Shown piece after piece: positions 1 through 7,590 of a stretch of 12,870 nt of DNA; position 1 is the first letter of the stretch, and each line of letters begins with the position of its first letter. The position numbers and the translations under genes were made by a program. Below the pieces are notes generated by a model that did not search any database, had not been told where the DNA came from, and saw only the letters and a program-made list of their open reading frames with translations. This DNA is from an uncultured Romboutsia sp. (GTDB lineage: Bacteria; Bacillota; Clostridia; Peptostreptococcales; Peptostreptococcaceae), in contig CALFLM010000032.1 of assembly GCA_937880075.1 (NCBI GenBank), positions 1-12,870 on the forward strand, read 5' to 3'.

Positions 1-50
1 AAATACAATAAATAATAAAATTATTTTATAATGTAGAGTTATTATTAGAA
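1..50 (-). repeat. Dispersed 50-bp AT-rich repeat, copy 1 (inverted)
   Basis: Read on the minus strand, this segment matches 7614-7663 and 12820-12869 without gaps, at 48 of 50 positions in each pairwise comparison. The consensus begins TTCTAATAATAATTCTA and ends TTATTGTATTT. It contains an odd-centred palindrome, ATAAAAT-A-ATTTTAT, and flanking arms AATAATAA / TTATTATT. The variable consensus positions are 13, 18 and 20. The window begins exactly at the repeat's outer edge, so this copy may continue outside. The match is seen directly; the origin (mobile repeat or conserved signal) is not known from the sequence. Confidence 0.85.
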
Positions 51-128
51 CATATATATACTAAAAAATATAATAAAGTAATAACATGGCAATACTAAAA
101 GAGATTTATAATTATGAGGTGATATAAT

Positions 129-2150
129 ATGAATGTAGAAAAGACAATAAATAAATTAATAGATAAAATAAATTATCATAATGACAAATATTACAATGAA
201 GATAGTCCAGAAATATCAGATATAGAATACGATAGTTTAGTAAAAGAGTTGATTAAACTAGAGGAAGAAAATCCACAATTTAAGAGAGTAGATTCTCCAA
301 CTAATAGAGTTGGTGGAAAGCCATTAGAGAAATTTAATCAAATAACACATAAAATACCAATGTTAAGTTTATCTAATGCATATTCTGATTCAGATTTAAA
401 AGACTTTGATAAAAGAGTAAGAGATATGGTAAATGAAGATATTGAATATGTAGTTGAATTTAAGATAGACGGTTTATCAGTAGGTCTTACATATAATAAT
501 GGAGAATTTCAAAATGGAGCAACTAGAGGTAACGGTATTGTAGGAGAGGATATATCTAAAAATCTAATGACTATTAAAAGTATACCTCTTAAAATAAATA
601 ATAATGATGAGATAATTGTAAGAGGAGAAGTATATATATCGAAGGAAGATTTTAAAAAGGTAAATGAGCAACAAGCAGAACAAGATCTTCAAGTATTTGC
701 AAATCCAAGAAATTTAGCAGCAGGATCTCTTAGACAATTAGATCCAAAGTTAACAGCTAAAAGACCTTTAGATATATTTATATTCAACTTAGAGTACTTA
801 AAAAACAGTCAATTTAAAAGTCATAGCGAGTCTTTAAAATTTTTAAGTGATTTAGGATTTTCTGTAAGCCCAAATTATAAAGTATGTAAAAACATAGATG
901 AAGTAATAGAGCATATTGAATATTGGACAGAAAATAGAGAGAAACTAGCATTTGAGATAGATGGAATGGTAATAAAAGTAAATGACTTAAAGCAAAGAGA
1001 GTCTATGGGATATACAGCAAAAAGTCCAAGATGGGCTATTGCGTATAAATTTCCAGCAGAAAAGAAAAAAACAAAAATAATAGATATTATCGTAGAAGTA
1101 GGAAGAACGGGAACTATAACTCCTACAGCTGTTTTAGAGCCTGTAAGACTTGCAGGAACAAGCGTAAGTAGAGCAACATTACATAATGAAGATTATATCA
1201 AGGAAAAAGATATAAGGATTAATGATACAGTTTTAGTACAAAAGGCAGGAGATATAATACCTCAAGTACTTGAAGTAATAAAAGATGAGCGTAGTGGTGA
1301 TGAGATAGAATTTAATATGCCTGATAAGTGTCCAGTTTGCTCAGAGCCAACAGTAAGGTTAGAGGGTGAAGCTGCTGTAAAATGTATAAATATATCTTGC
1401 AAAGCTCAAATAAGAAGAGGAATAATACATTTTGCATCTAGAGACGCTATGAATATAGATGGCTTAGGAGAATCTATAATAAGTTTATTATTAAACGAAA
1501 ATATAATAAATGATATATCAGGTTTATATAAGATAAGGAAAGAAGATATTATAAATTTAGAAAGAATGGGTGAAAAGTCAGCTACTAATCTTATAAATGC
1601 AATTAATAAATCAAAAGAAAATGATTTATGGAGATTAATAAATGGATTAGGTATTAAATTTATAGGAACAAAGGCAGCAAAAATACTTGCTAATAGCTAT
1701 AAAGATTTAGAAAATATAATGAATGCAACAGCAAGTGATCTTATAAATTTAGAAGAGTTTGGTGAGACTATGGCAAATAGTGTAGTTGAATTCTTTAAAG
1801 AAGATAAAAATATAAAAGTAGTAGAGAAATTAAAAGAGTATGGATTAAATACTAAAGCTATAGAAAATGAAAATGACGATATAAATAAAGTATTTGAAGG
1901 TATGAAAATTGTTTTAACAGGTACTCTTTCTACATTAAAAAGAAATGATGCAAAAGAGATGATAGAGTCAAGAGGTGGGAAGTCAACATCAAGTGTAAGT
2001 AAGTCTACTACTTTTGTATTAGCTGGAGAAGAAGCAGGATCAAAACTCACAAAGGCCAGTGAATTAGGTATAAAGGTAATAGATGAAGATGAATTTATAG
2101 AACTTTGTAAATTATCATCTAAAAAAGAAGTAGAAAGTAGATTGGTATAG
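129..2150 (+). CDS. ligA: NAD-dependent DNA ligase LigA
   Basis: Seals nicks in duplex DNA using NAD+ as AMP donor, joining Okazaki fragments and closing repair gaps in the cytoplasm. The 673-aa product has the full bacterial LigA layout and normal length. The NMN-binding Ia domain carries DIEYDSL (about 31-37). The adenylation domain has the nucleotidyl-lysine motif KIDG (K113 or one residue either side), ATRGNG at 131-136, and later EIDGMVIK near 276-283. An OB fold follows (about 318-395), then a Cys4 zinc finger (C401, C404, C419, C424), helix-hairpin-helix repeats (about 430-580) and a C-terminal BRCT domain (about 590-665). The ATG follows GAGGTGAT at 116-123 with good spacing. No convincing promoter is visible in the 128 bases upstream, and a TATAAT at 69-74 lacks a good -35. 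In related bacteria ligA often follows pcrA, so the gene may be read from beyond the window. No defect is seen. Confidence 0.98.
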   Translation: MNVEKTINKLIDKINYHNDKYYNEDSPEISDIEYDSLVKELIKLEEENPQFKRVDSPTNRVGGKPLEKFNQITHKIPMLSLSNAYSDSDLKDFDKRVRDMVNEDIEYVVEFKIDGLSVGLTYNNGEFQNGATRGNGIVGEDISKNLMTIKSIPLKINNNDEIIVRGEVYISKEDFKKVNEQQAEQDLQVFANPRNLAAGSLRQLDPKLTAKRPLDIFIFNLEYLKNSQFKSHSESLKFLSDLGFSVSPNYKVCKNIDEVIEHIEYWTENREKLAFEIDGMVIKVNDLKQRESMGYTAKSPRWAIAYKFPAEKKKTKIIDIIVEVGRTGTITPTAVLEPVRLAGTSVSRATLHNEDYIKEKDIRINDTVLVQKAGDIIPQVLEVIKDERSGDEIEFNMPDKCPVCSEPTVRLEGEAAVKCINISCKAQIRRGIIHFASRDAMNIDGLGESIISLLLNENIINDISGLYKIRKEDIINLERMGEKSATNLINAINKSKENDLWRLINGLGIKFIGTKAAKILANSYKDLENIMNATASDLINLEEFGETMANSVVEFFKEDKNIKVVEKLKEYGLNTKAIENENDDINKVFEGMKIVLTGTLSTLKRNDAKEMIESRGGKSTSSVSKSTTFVLAGEEAGSKLTKASELGIKVIDEDEFIELCKLSSKKEVESRLV

Positions 2151-2246
2151 TATTTAGAAAATATATAGAAGTTAAACTCGAAATATTAAGGATATTAAAT
2201 ATATATCTAGATGCTTAAATATGGAAAAATCCTAACTACTTATGAT

Positions 2247-2266
2247 AATATTATAACTATAATATT
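2247..2266. promoter_or_regulatory. Perfect 9-bp palindrome upstream of rph
   Basis: The arms AATATTATA and TATAATATT are perfect reverse complements separated by AC. The right arm ends inside a possible -35 (2265-2270). The 2-nt centre is too tight for a good RNA hairpin loop, so a DNA operator for a dimeric repressor fits better than a terminator. The region is extremely AT-rich, so chance is a real alternative. The palindrome is seen; its function is inferred. Confidence 0.35.
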
Positions 2267-2292
2267 GATTAAAATTATAAAATAGTTATAAA
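2265..2292 (+). promoter_or_regulatory. Possible sigma-A promoter for the rph-rdgB unit
   Basis: TTGATT (2265-2270), a 16-nt spacer and TATAAA (2287-2292) resemble a vegetative promoter, about 55 nt ahead of the rph-rdgB start. There is no clear terminator after ligA in 2151-2264, so readthrough from ligA is also possible. Such hexamers are common in DNA this AT-rich, so this is only a candidate. Confidence 0.35.
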
Positions 2293-2347
2293 AATATATA
2301 AATTTAATATATAAAAGTACTAGAGAGATTTAAGTGAGGTATTATAA

Positions 2348-3697
2348 ATGGCAAGAATTGATAATAGAAAGAATGATCAAATTAGAGATATAAAAATTAC
2401 TAGAAATTATACAAAGTATGCAGAAGGATCTGTGCTTATAGAGATGGGTTCAACAAAAGTTATATGTACAGCATCTATTGAAGAGAAAGTACCTCCGTTT
2501 TTAAGAAATACAGGAACCGGTTGGATAAATGCTGAGTATTCAATGCTTCCAAGATCAACGCATCAGAGAAAGATAAGAGAATCATCAAGAGGAAAAGTTG
2601 ATGGTAGAACACAAGAGATACAAAGATTAATCGGTAGAGCAATAAGATCTGTAGTAGATTTAACTAAAATAGGGGAAAGAACTATATGGGTAGACTGCGA
2701 CGTAATACAGGCAGATGGAGGAACTAGAACTGCCTCTATAACAGGAGCTTTTGTAGCTGTAGTAGATGCTATAAATAAGCTACATAAATCAAAAGCAATA
2801 AAGCATATGCCAATAACAAATTTTGTATCTGCTATAAGTGTTGGTATAGTTGAAAAAGAGCACTTACTTGACTTATGTTATGAGGAAGATTCACATGCAC
2901 AAGTAGATATGAATGTAATAATGACTGATAAAGGTGAATTTGTTGAAGTTCAAGGAACAGGAGAAGAAAGACCATTTTCTAGAGAAGATTTAAATAAATT
3001 ATTGGAGCTTGGAGAAAAGGGTAATAAAGAATTAATAAAAGCTCAAAGAGAAGCATTAGGTGAGATTGCAGATGAAATATTAGGAGTAGAATATGGAGAC
3101 GAAGTTGTTATAGCTACTAATAATGCGCATAAATTAGAAGAAATAGGGGATATATTAAATGACCTTGATTATAAAATATACTCTTTAAATGATGTAAACT
3201 TAGGTGGAATTGAAATTGTTGAAGATGGAAAAACTTTTGAGCATAATGCTTTAATAAAGGCTAGAACAATAGCTAAGAAGACTAACATGATAGCTATATC
3301 GGATGATTCAGGCTTAGAGGTTGATGCTATAGGAAAAAAACCAGGAATATATTCAGCTAGATTTGCAGGAGAGAATGCCACTGATGAAGAAAATAGACAA
3401 AAACTAATTAAGTCTTTAAAAAATATACCAATGAGCCAAAGAAGTGCAAGATTTATATCTGCTATAGCGGTTGTTTTCCCTGATGGAAAAGAATTTGTAG
3501 TAAGAGGAACTTGTGAAGGACATATAGGATTTGAAGAAAAAGGTAAAAATGGATTTGGATATGATTCATTATTTATAGTTGATGGATATAATAAGACATT
3601 TGCAGAAATACCTTCTTCAGTTAAAAATGCTATAAGTCATAGAGCTAATGCTTTAAAATTAATGAAGGTAGAGTTCAAAAAAAGGGTAGGTAAGTAA
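2348..3697 (+). CDS. rph: Bifunctional RNase PH / XTP-dITP diphosphatase (Rph-RdgB fusion)
   Basis: A single 449-aa frame carries two enzymes normally encoded separately. Residues 1-about 245 are RNase PH, the phosphate-dependent 3'-5' exonuclease that trims tRNA precursors. Visible motifs are KIRESSRGKVDGRTQEIQRL (75-94), DCDVIQADGGTRTASITGA (116-134) and DSHAQVD (181-187). Residues about 251-449 are the Ham1/RdgB pyrophosphatase that hydrolyses dITP, XTP and similar deaminated purine nucleotides. Its motifs are TNNAHK (257-262), SDDSGL (318-323), PGIYSARFAG (332-341), GFGYDSLF (402-409) and SHRANA (430-435). Where most RdgB proteins have GYDP, this one has GYDS. Each half is full length, and the linker is only a few residues. 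The start ATG follows GTGAGGT. The stop overlaps the next gene (TAATG), so the two are translationally coupled. The fusion is recognised in Clostridia annotations. All key residues appear present, so both activities are expected. Confidence 0.95.
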   Translation: MARIDNRKNDQIRDIKITRNYTKYAEGSVLIEMGSTKVICTASIEEKVPPFLRNTGTGWINAEYSMLPRSTHQRKIRESSRGKVDGRTQEIQRLIGRAIRSVVDLTKIGERTIWVDCDVIQADGGTRTASITGAFVAVVDAINKLHKSKAIKHMPITNFVSAISVGIVEKEHLLDLCYEEDSHAQVDMNVIMTDKGEFVEVQGTGEERPFSREDLNKLLELGEKGNKELIKAQREALGEIADEILGVEYGDEVVIATNNAHKLEEIGDILNDLDYKIYSLNDVNLGGIEIVEDGKTFEHNALIKARTIAKKTNMIAISDDSGLEVDAIGKKPGIYSARFAGENATDEENRQKLIKSLKNIPMSQRSARFISAIAVVFPDGKEFVVRGTCEGHIGFEEKGKNGFGYDSLFIVDGYNKTFAEIPSSVKNAISHRANALKLMKVEFKKRVGK

Positions 3698-4167
3698 TGA
3701 AAATAGGTATATTAAGTGATACACATATGATTAAAGAGTGTATTGATAAAACAATACCATACTTAAAAGACTGTGATTTAATAATCCATGCAGGAGATAA
3801 TTTTTCGGACTCTAAGTATATACATAATATGACTAAAGTTGGAATTATGGCAGTAAAGGGTAATTGTGATTTTGATAATGTGGAAGATGAACTTATATTT
3901 GATATAGAAGATAAAATAATATTTTTATGTCATGGGGATAAGTATAACGTAAAGCGTGGACTTGACGAAATAGAAGTTAAGGCTAAAAGTATAAATGCTG
4001 ATATTGTTATATTTGGTCATACACATACTCCATTAAACTTTAAGAAAGATAATATTATATATCTAAATCCTGGAAGTGTATCTTTACCAAGAGAAGTAGA
4101 TTATAAAAGTTTTTCTATAATGAACCTTGAAAATGATAATATAAAAATAGAGCAAATAAGGTTATAA
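3697..4167 (+). CDS. YfcE/MJ0936-family metallophosphoesterase
   Basis: A 156-aa cytoplasmic calcineurin-fold phosphoesterase of the small YfcE/MJ0936 type. The metal-binding motifs are all in order: D8-x-H10 (SDTH), GD at 33-34, GNCD (55-58), H79 in CHGD, and GHTH (107-110) followed by NPGSVSLPR (124-132). Family members hydrolyse phosphodiester model substrates with Mn2+ or similar metals; the physiological substrate is generally unknown and cannot be deduced here. The ATG overlaps the rph-rdgB stop by one base, and a purine-rich GGGTAGG sits upstream inside that gene, implying coupled translation and a shared transcript. That linkage hints at, but does not prove, a role in nucleotide or RNA turnover. 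No terminator hairpin is evident after the stop; the next gene has its own promoter. Confidence 0.92.
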   Translation: MKIGILSDTHMIKECIDKTIPYLKDCDLIIHAGDNFSDSKYIHNMTKVGIMAVKGNCDFDNVEDELIFDIEDKIIFLCHGDKYNVKRGLDEIEVKAKSINADIVIFGHTHTPLNFKKDNIIYLNPGSVSLPREVDYKSFSIMNLENDNIKIEQIRL

Positions 4168-4208
4168 AAACTATTGAATTGTCTATATTTATGAAATTAA
4201 CCCAACAC

Positions 4209-4238
4209 TTGTAAATAAAAAAACTTATGTGCTATAAT
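4209..4238 (+). promoter_or_regulatory. Extended -10 promoter for tig (and probably clpP-clpX)
   Basis: TTGTAA (4209-4214), an 18-nt spacer and a perfect TATAAT (4233-4238) preceded by the extended -10 element TG-N (4230-4232). The expected transcript start is near 4245, giving a leader of about 47 nt before the tig start, with AGGAGG at 4277-4282. No CtsR-type heptad repeat (GGTCAAA) or CIRCE inverted repeat is visible nearby. Confidence 0.7.
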
Positions 4239-4291
4239 TAAAGAGTTAAGCTGTATAAATCATTACATAACAATATAGGAGGAATAAACTA

Positions 4292-5578
4292 ATGAAAGCA
4301 GAATTAGTAAAAAAGGAAGGCAACAAGGTTACTTTAAAAATAACTGTAGATAATAATAAATTTGAAGAAGCAGTAAATAAAGCATATAATAAAACTAAAG
4401 GTAAATATAATATACCAGGATTTAGAAAAGGTAAAGCTCCAAAAGTAGTTATAGAAACTCAATATGGAAAGGGAGTATTTTACAACGATGCTATAGATAT
4501 GTTATTCCCAGAAGTATATTCAGAGGCTATAAAAGAATTAAACATAGATCCAATAGATAGACCAGACTTAGACATAGAAGAAATAAGCAAAGATAACGGA
4601 TTAGTTATGGTTTTAAACGTTGAAGTTAAGCCAGAGTTTGAATTAGGAGCTTATAAAGGTATAGAAATATCTAAAGTAGACAATACTGTAAGTGAAGATG
4701 AAGTAGAAGCAAGATTAAATGAAATGTTAAATAGACATGCTAGATTAACATCTGTTGAAGGTAAAGTTATAGAAAATGGAGATACAGCTGTTATAGACTT
4801 CGAAGGATTCGAAAATGGAGTAGCTTTCGAAGGTGGAAAAGGTGAAAACTATAACTTAGTTATAGGTTCAAATACTTTTATACCAGGATTTGAAGATCAA
4901 TTAGTTGGTAAAAAAGCAGGAGAAGAAGTAGAAGTTAATGTTACTTTCCCAGAAACTTACCATGCAGAAAACTTAGCTGGAAAGCCAGTAGTATTCAACG
5001 TTAAAGTAAACGATGTAAAAGTTAAAGAAGTTCCAGCTTTAGATGATGAATTTGCAAAAGACACTAGTGAATTTGATACTTTAGCAGAATTAAGAGCTGA
5101 TGTAAAAGCTAAGTTAGAAGAGCAAGCTAAAAATGCTGCAGATGCTGAAATGAAAAATGCTTTAGTTGAAAAAGTTTGTGCAAATACAGAAGTAGAAGTA
5201 CCAGAAGCTATGGTTCAACATCAAATAGACAACATGTTAATGGAACTTAACTATCAATTACAATACCAAGGATTAAACTTACAACAGTTATTAGAAATGA
5301 CTGGAAGAGGTTTAGAAGAGTTAAGAGAAGAAAGAAGATCAGATGCAGAAAAATTAGTTAAATCTTCTTTAATATTAGAAGCTATAGCTGAAAAAGAAAA
5401 TGTAGAAGCAAATGATGCAGATTTAGATGCTGAGTTAGAAAAAATGGCTGCTATGTACAACATGGAAGTTGAAAAGATAAAATCTTCATTAAGAGAAGCT
5501 GATATAGAAGATATAAAAGGTCAAATAAAAATAAGAAAAACACTAGACTTATTAGTTGAAAATGCAACAATAGCTTAA
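4292..5578 (+). CDS. tig: Trigger factor, ribosome-bound chaperone and prolyl isomerase
   Basis: Binds at the ribosome exit tunnel through ribosomal protein L23 and shields nascent chains; it also catalyses peptidyl-prolyl cis-trans isomerisation. The 428-aa product has the usual length and three-part layout. The N-terminal ribosome-binding domain (1-about 115) carries the signature GFRKGKAP at 43-50. A central FKBP-type PPIase domain (about 150-245) has GDTAVIDFEG and FIPGFEDQLVG. The long helical C-terminal chaperone arms run to the end. The ATG lies after a strong AGGAGG with ideal spacing. It heads a tig-clpP-clpX cluster, an arrangement common in bacteria that couples folding with proteolysis. 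A hairpin without a U-tract lies between tig and clpP, so the amount of readthrough is uncertain. Its codon choice is slightly richer in C-ending codons (AAC, TTC) than neighbouring genes, consistent with high expression. Confidence 0.98.
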   Translation: MKAELVKKEGNKVTLKITVDNNKFEEAVNKAYNKTKGKYNIPGFRKGKAPKVVIETQYGKGVFYNDAIDMLFPEVYSEAIKELNIDPIDRPDLDIEEISKDNGLVMVLNVEVKPEFELGAYKGIEISKVDNTVSEDEVEARLNEMLNRHARLTSVEGKVIENGDTAVIDFEGFENGVAFEGGKGENYNLVIGSNTFIPGFEDQLVGKKAGEEVEVNVTFPETYHAENLAGKPVVFNVKVNDVKVKEVPALDDEFAKDTSEFDTLAELRADVKAKLEEQAKNAADAEMKNALVEKVCANTEVEVPEAMVQHQIDNMLMELNYQLQYQGLNLQQLLEMTGRGLEELREERRSDAEKLVKSSLILEAIAEKENVEANDADLDAELEKMAAMYNMEVEKIKSSLREADIEDIKGQIKIRKTLDLLVENATIA

Positions 5579-5580
5579 TC

Positions 5581-5607
5581 TTACAGTAGCCTTTTAGACT
5601 ACTGTAA
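5581..5607 (+). terminator. tig-clpP intergenic hairpin without U-tract
   Basis: Perfect 9-bp arms TTACAGTAG (5581-5589) and CTACTGTAA (5599-5607) enclose the 9-nt loop CCTTTTAGA, starting 3 bases after the tig stop. The following bases are ATTATATATAG, not a T-run, so a classical intrinsic terminator is unlikely. It may protect the tig 3' end, mark an RNase site or act as a weak attenuator that sets tig:clpP stoichiometry. The structure is seen; the role is inferred. Confidence 0.55.
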
Positions 5608-5648
5608 ATTATATATAGAATAAATAAGAGATTTAGGGGGTATAGCAG

Positions 5649-6233
5649 ATGGCATTAGTACCTGTAGTTGTTGAGCAAACAGGAAGAGGAGAAAGATCTT
5701 ACGATATATATTCAAAACTTTTAAAGGATAGAATTATATTTTTAGGAGATGAAGTAAATGATGCTACAGCAGGACTTATAGTAGCACAGTTATTATTTTT
5801 AGAATCAGAAGACCCAGATAAAGATATACATTTATATATAAACTCACCAGGAGGAAGTATAACAGCAGGTATGGCTATTTACGATACTATGCAATACATT
5901 AAACCTGATGTAAGTACTATATGTATAGGAATGGCAGCATCTATGGGAGCATTCTTATTAGCAGCAGGAGCAAAAGGTAAGAGACTTGCTTTACCAAACA
6001 GTGAAATAATGATACACCAACCATTAGGTGGAACAAGAGGTCAGGCGACTGATATAGAAATACATGCTAAAAGAATCTTAAAGATGAAAGATACTTTAAA
6101 TCAAATACTATCAGAAAGAACAGGTCAACCATTAGAAAAAATTCAAATGGATACAGAGCGTGATAACTTCATGTCATCAATTGAAGCTAAAGAATATGGT
6201 TTAATAGATGAAGTAATTACAAATAGACCTTAG
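5649..6233 (+). CDS. clpP: ATP-dependent Clp protease proteolytic subunit ClpP
   Basis: Serine peptidase that forms a 14-subunit barrel and degrades proteins fed in by ClpX or ClpC. The 194-aa product is the standard ClpP length. The catalytic triad is complete: S98 in GMAASMGA, H123 in IMIHQPLGG and D172 in TERDNFMS. The oxyanion and substrate strand INSPGGS sits at 64-70. The N-terminal MALVPVVVEQTGRGERSYDIYS is the usual axial-loop sequence with a short propeptide. The start ATG follows AGGGGG at 5635-5640. clpX follows after only 19 bases, so the two are co-transcribed and supply both halves of ClpXP. Only a 41-nt gap separates it from the upstream hairpin, leaving little room for its own promoter, so transcription probably comes from tig. 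No CtsR operator is seen. Confidence 0.98.
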   Translation: MALVPVVVEQTGRGERSYDIYSKLLKDRIIFLGDEVNDATAGLIVAQLLFLESEDPDKDIHLYINSPGGSITAGMAIYDTMQYIKPDVSTICIGMAASMGAFLLAAGAKGKRLALPNSEIMIHQPLGGTRGQATDIEIHAKRILKMKDTLNQILSERTGQPLEKIQMDTERDNFMSSIEAKEYGLIDEVITNRP

Positions 6234-6252
6234 ATAGAAAGAGGTGCCTAAT

Positions 6253-7500
6253 ATGTCAAAAAATGAAGACAAAAGACAGTTAAAATGTTCATTCTGCGGC
6301 AAGAACCAGGAACAAGTCAAAAGGTTAATTGCGGGTCCAAATGTTTATATATGCGATGAGTGTGTTGAACTTTGTGATGAAATAATACAAGAAGAAATAG
6401 AGGAAGTAGTTGAAGAGGATACTGCATCTTTACCTAAGCCAAAGGAAATGATGGAGATATTAAATGATTATGTTATAGGCCAAGATAAAGCTAAAAAAGC
6501 ATTGTCAGTAGCTGTATATAATCATTACAAAAGAATCTACAACAAAAAAGCTAGTACTAAGGACATAGAGATACAAAAGAGTAACATATTACTATTAGGA
6601 CCAACTGGTTCAGGGAAAACTTTATTAGCTCAAACTTTAGCAAAAACATTAAATGTACCTTTTGCTATGGCAGATGCTACATCATTAACAGAAGCTGGAT
6701 ACGTGGGAGAAGATGTTGAAAATATTCTTTTAAAACTTATTCAAGCAGCTGATTTTGATATAGAAAAAGCTGAAAGAGGAATAATATACATAGATGAGAT
6801 AGATAAAATTGCTAGAAAATCAGAAAATCCATCAATAACAAGAGATGTTAGTGGAGAAGGTGTTCAGCAAGCACTATTAAAGATATTAGAAGGAACTGTT
6901 GCTAATGTTCCACCTCAAGGTGGAAGAAAACATCCACATCAAGAATTCTTAAAAATAGATACTACTAATGTATTATTTATATTAGGTGGAGCTTTTGATG
7001 GAATAGAAAAAATAATCCAAAAACGTGGTGGTGAGAAAACACTTGGTTTTGGAGCTAAAATAGAGAGTAAAAAAGAAATAGATTTAGGAAAGATATATGC
7101 ACAAGTTCTTCCTGAAGATTTATTAAAGTTTGGTATAATACCAGAATTTATAGGAAGAATACCAGTTGTAGCAACATTAGACTTACTAGACGAAGATGCA
7201 TTAATGCAAATTCTTAAAGAACCTAAAAATGCTTTAGTAAAACAATATCAAAAATTATTAGAACTTGATGATGTTGAATTAGAATTTAGAGATGATGCTC
7301 TTAGAGCTATAGCTAAAAAAGCAATAGAAAGAAATACTGGTGCAAGAGGTCTTAGAAGTATAGTTGAAAATACTATGATGGAGTGTATGTATGAAGTTCC
7401 TTCTAGAGATGATGTTAAAAAGGTTATAGTAACAAAAGAAGCTGTAGAAGGAAAAGAACAACCTATTTTAGTATCGAACGATGAAGAAGAAACTGCATAA
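6253..7500 (+). CDS. clpX: ClpX, AAA+ unfoldase of the ClpXP protease
   Basis: Hexameric ATPase that recognises degrons, unfolds substrates and threads them into ClpP. I place the start at the ATG at 6253: GAGGTG at 6241-6246 lies 6 nt before it. The in-frame GTG at 6244 sits inside that ribosome site and would add three residues. The 415-aa protein has an N-terminal Cys4 zinc-binding domain (C12, C15, C34, C37) that dimerises and binds substrates and adaptors. Walker A GPTGSGKT is at 116-123, the pore loop GYVG at 149-152, Walker B IIYIDEIDK at 177-185, the RKH pore-2 loop at 225-227 and the sensor-2 GARGLR near 364-369. The ClpP-docking tripeptide, usually IGF, reads LGF here (264-266), which fits the [LIV]-G-[FL] rule. 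The gene ends at a strong terminator. Confidence 0.98.
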   Translation: MSKNEDKRQLKCSFCGKNQEQVKRLIAGPNVYICDECVELCDEIIQEEIEEVVEEDTASLPKPKEMMEILNDYVIGQDKAKKALSVAVYNHYKRIYNKKASTKDIEIQKSNILLLGPTGSGKTLLAQTLAKTLNVPFAMADATSLTEAGYVGEDVENILLKLIQAADFDIEKAERGIIYIDEIDKIARKSENPSITRDVSGEGVQQALLKILEGTVANVPPQGGRKHPHQEFLKIDTTNVLFILGGAFDGIEKIIQKRGGEKTLGFGAKIESKKEIDLGKIYAQVLPEDLLKFGIIPEFIGRIPVVATLDLLDEDALMQILKEPKNALVKQYQKLLELDDVELEFRDDALRAIAKKAIERNTGARGLRSIVENTMMECMYEVPSRDDVKKVIVTKEAVEGKEQPILVSNDEEETA

Positions 7501-7510
7501 TAATGATTTT

Positions 7511-7538
7511 AAAACAGCCTATAAACTAGGCTGTTTTT
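7511..7538 (+). terminator. Intrinsic terminator after clpX
   Basis: Eleven-bp perfect arms, AAAACAGCCTA (7511-7521) and TAGGCTGTTTT (7527-7537), enclose the loop TAAAC. A T-run overlaps the descending arm. It begins 10 bases after the clpX stop and ends the tig-clpP-clpX transcript. The A-rich left side makes it possibly bidirectional, but no opposing gene exists here. Confidence 0.92.
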
Positions 7539-7590
7539 TATTATAATTTAATTAGAAAAAGTAAAATTTTAGCATGATACTATTTGAACA

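Noticed and set aside
1697..2050. 117-aa minus-strand frame inside ligA, and similar minus-strand frames inside rph-rdgB, tig, clpX and lon
   Set aside because: All lie wholly within well-supported genes, lack ribosome sites and recognisable domains, and arise from AT-rich codon use on the opposite strand.
6244..6252. GTG start for ClpX three codons upstream
   Set aside because: The GTG is part of the Shine-Dalgarno GAGGTG itself. The ATG at 6253 has correct spacing and gives the family-typical start.
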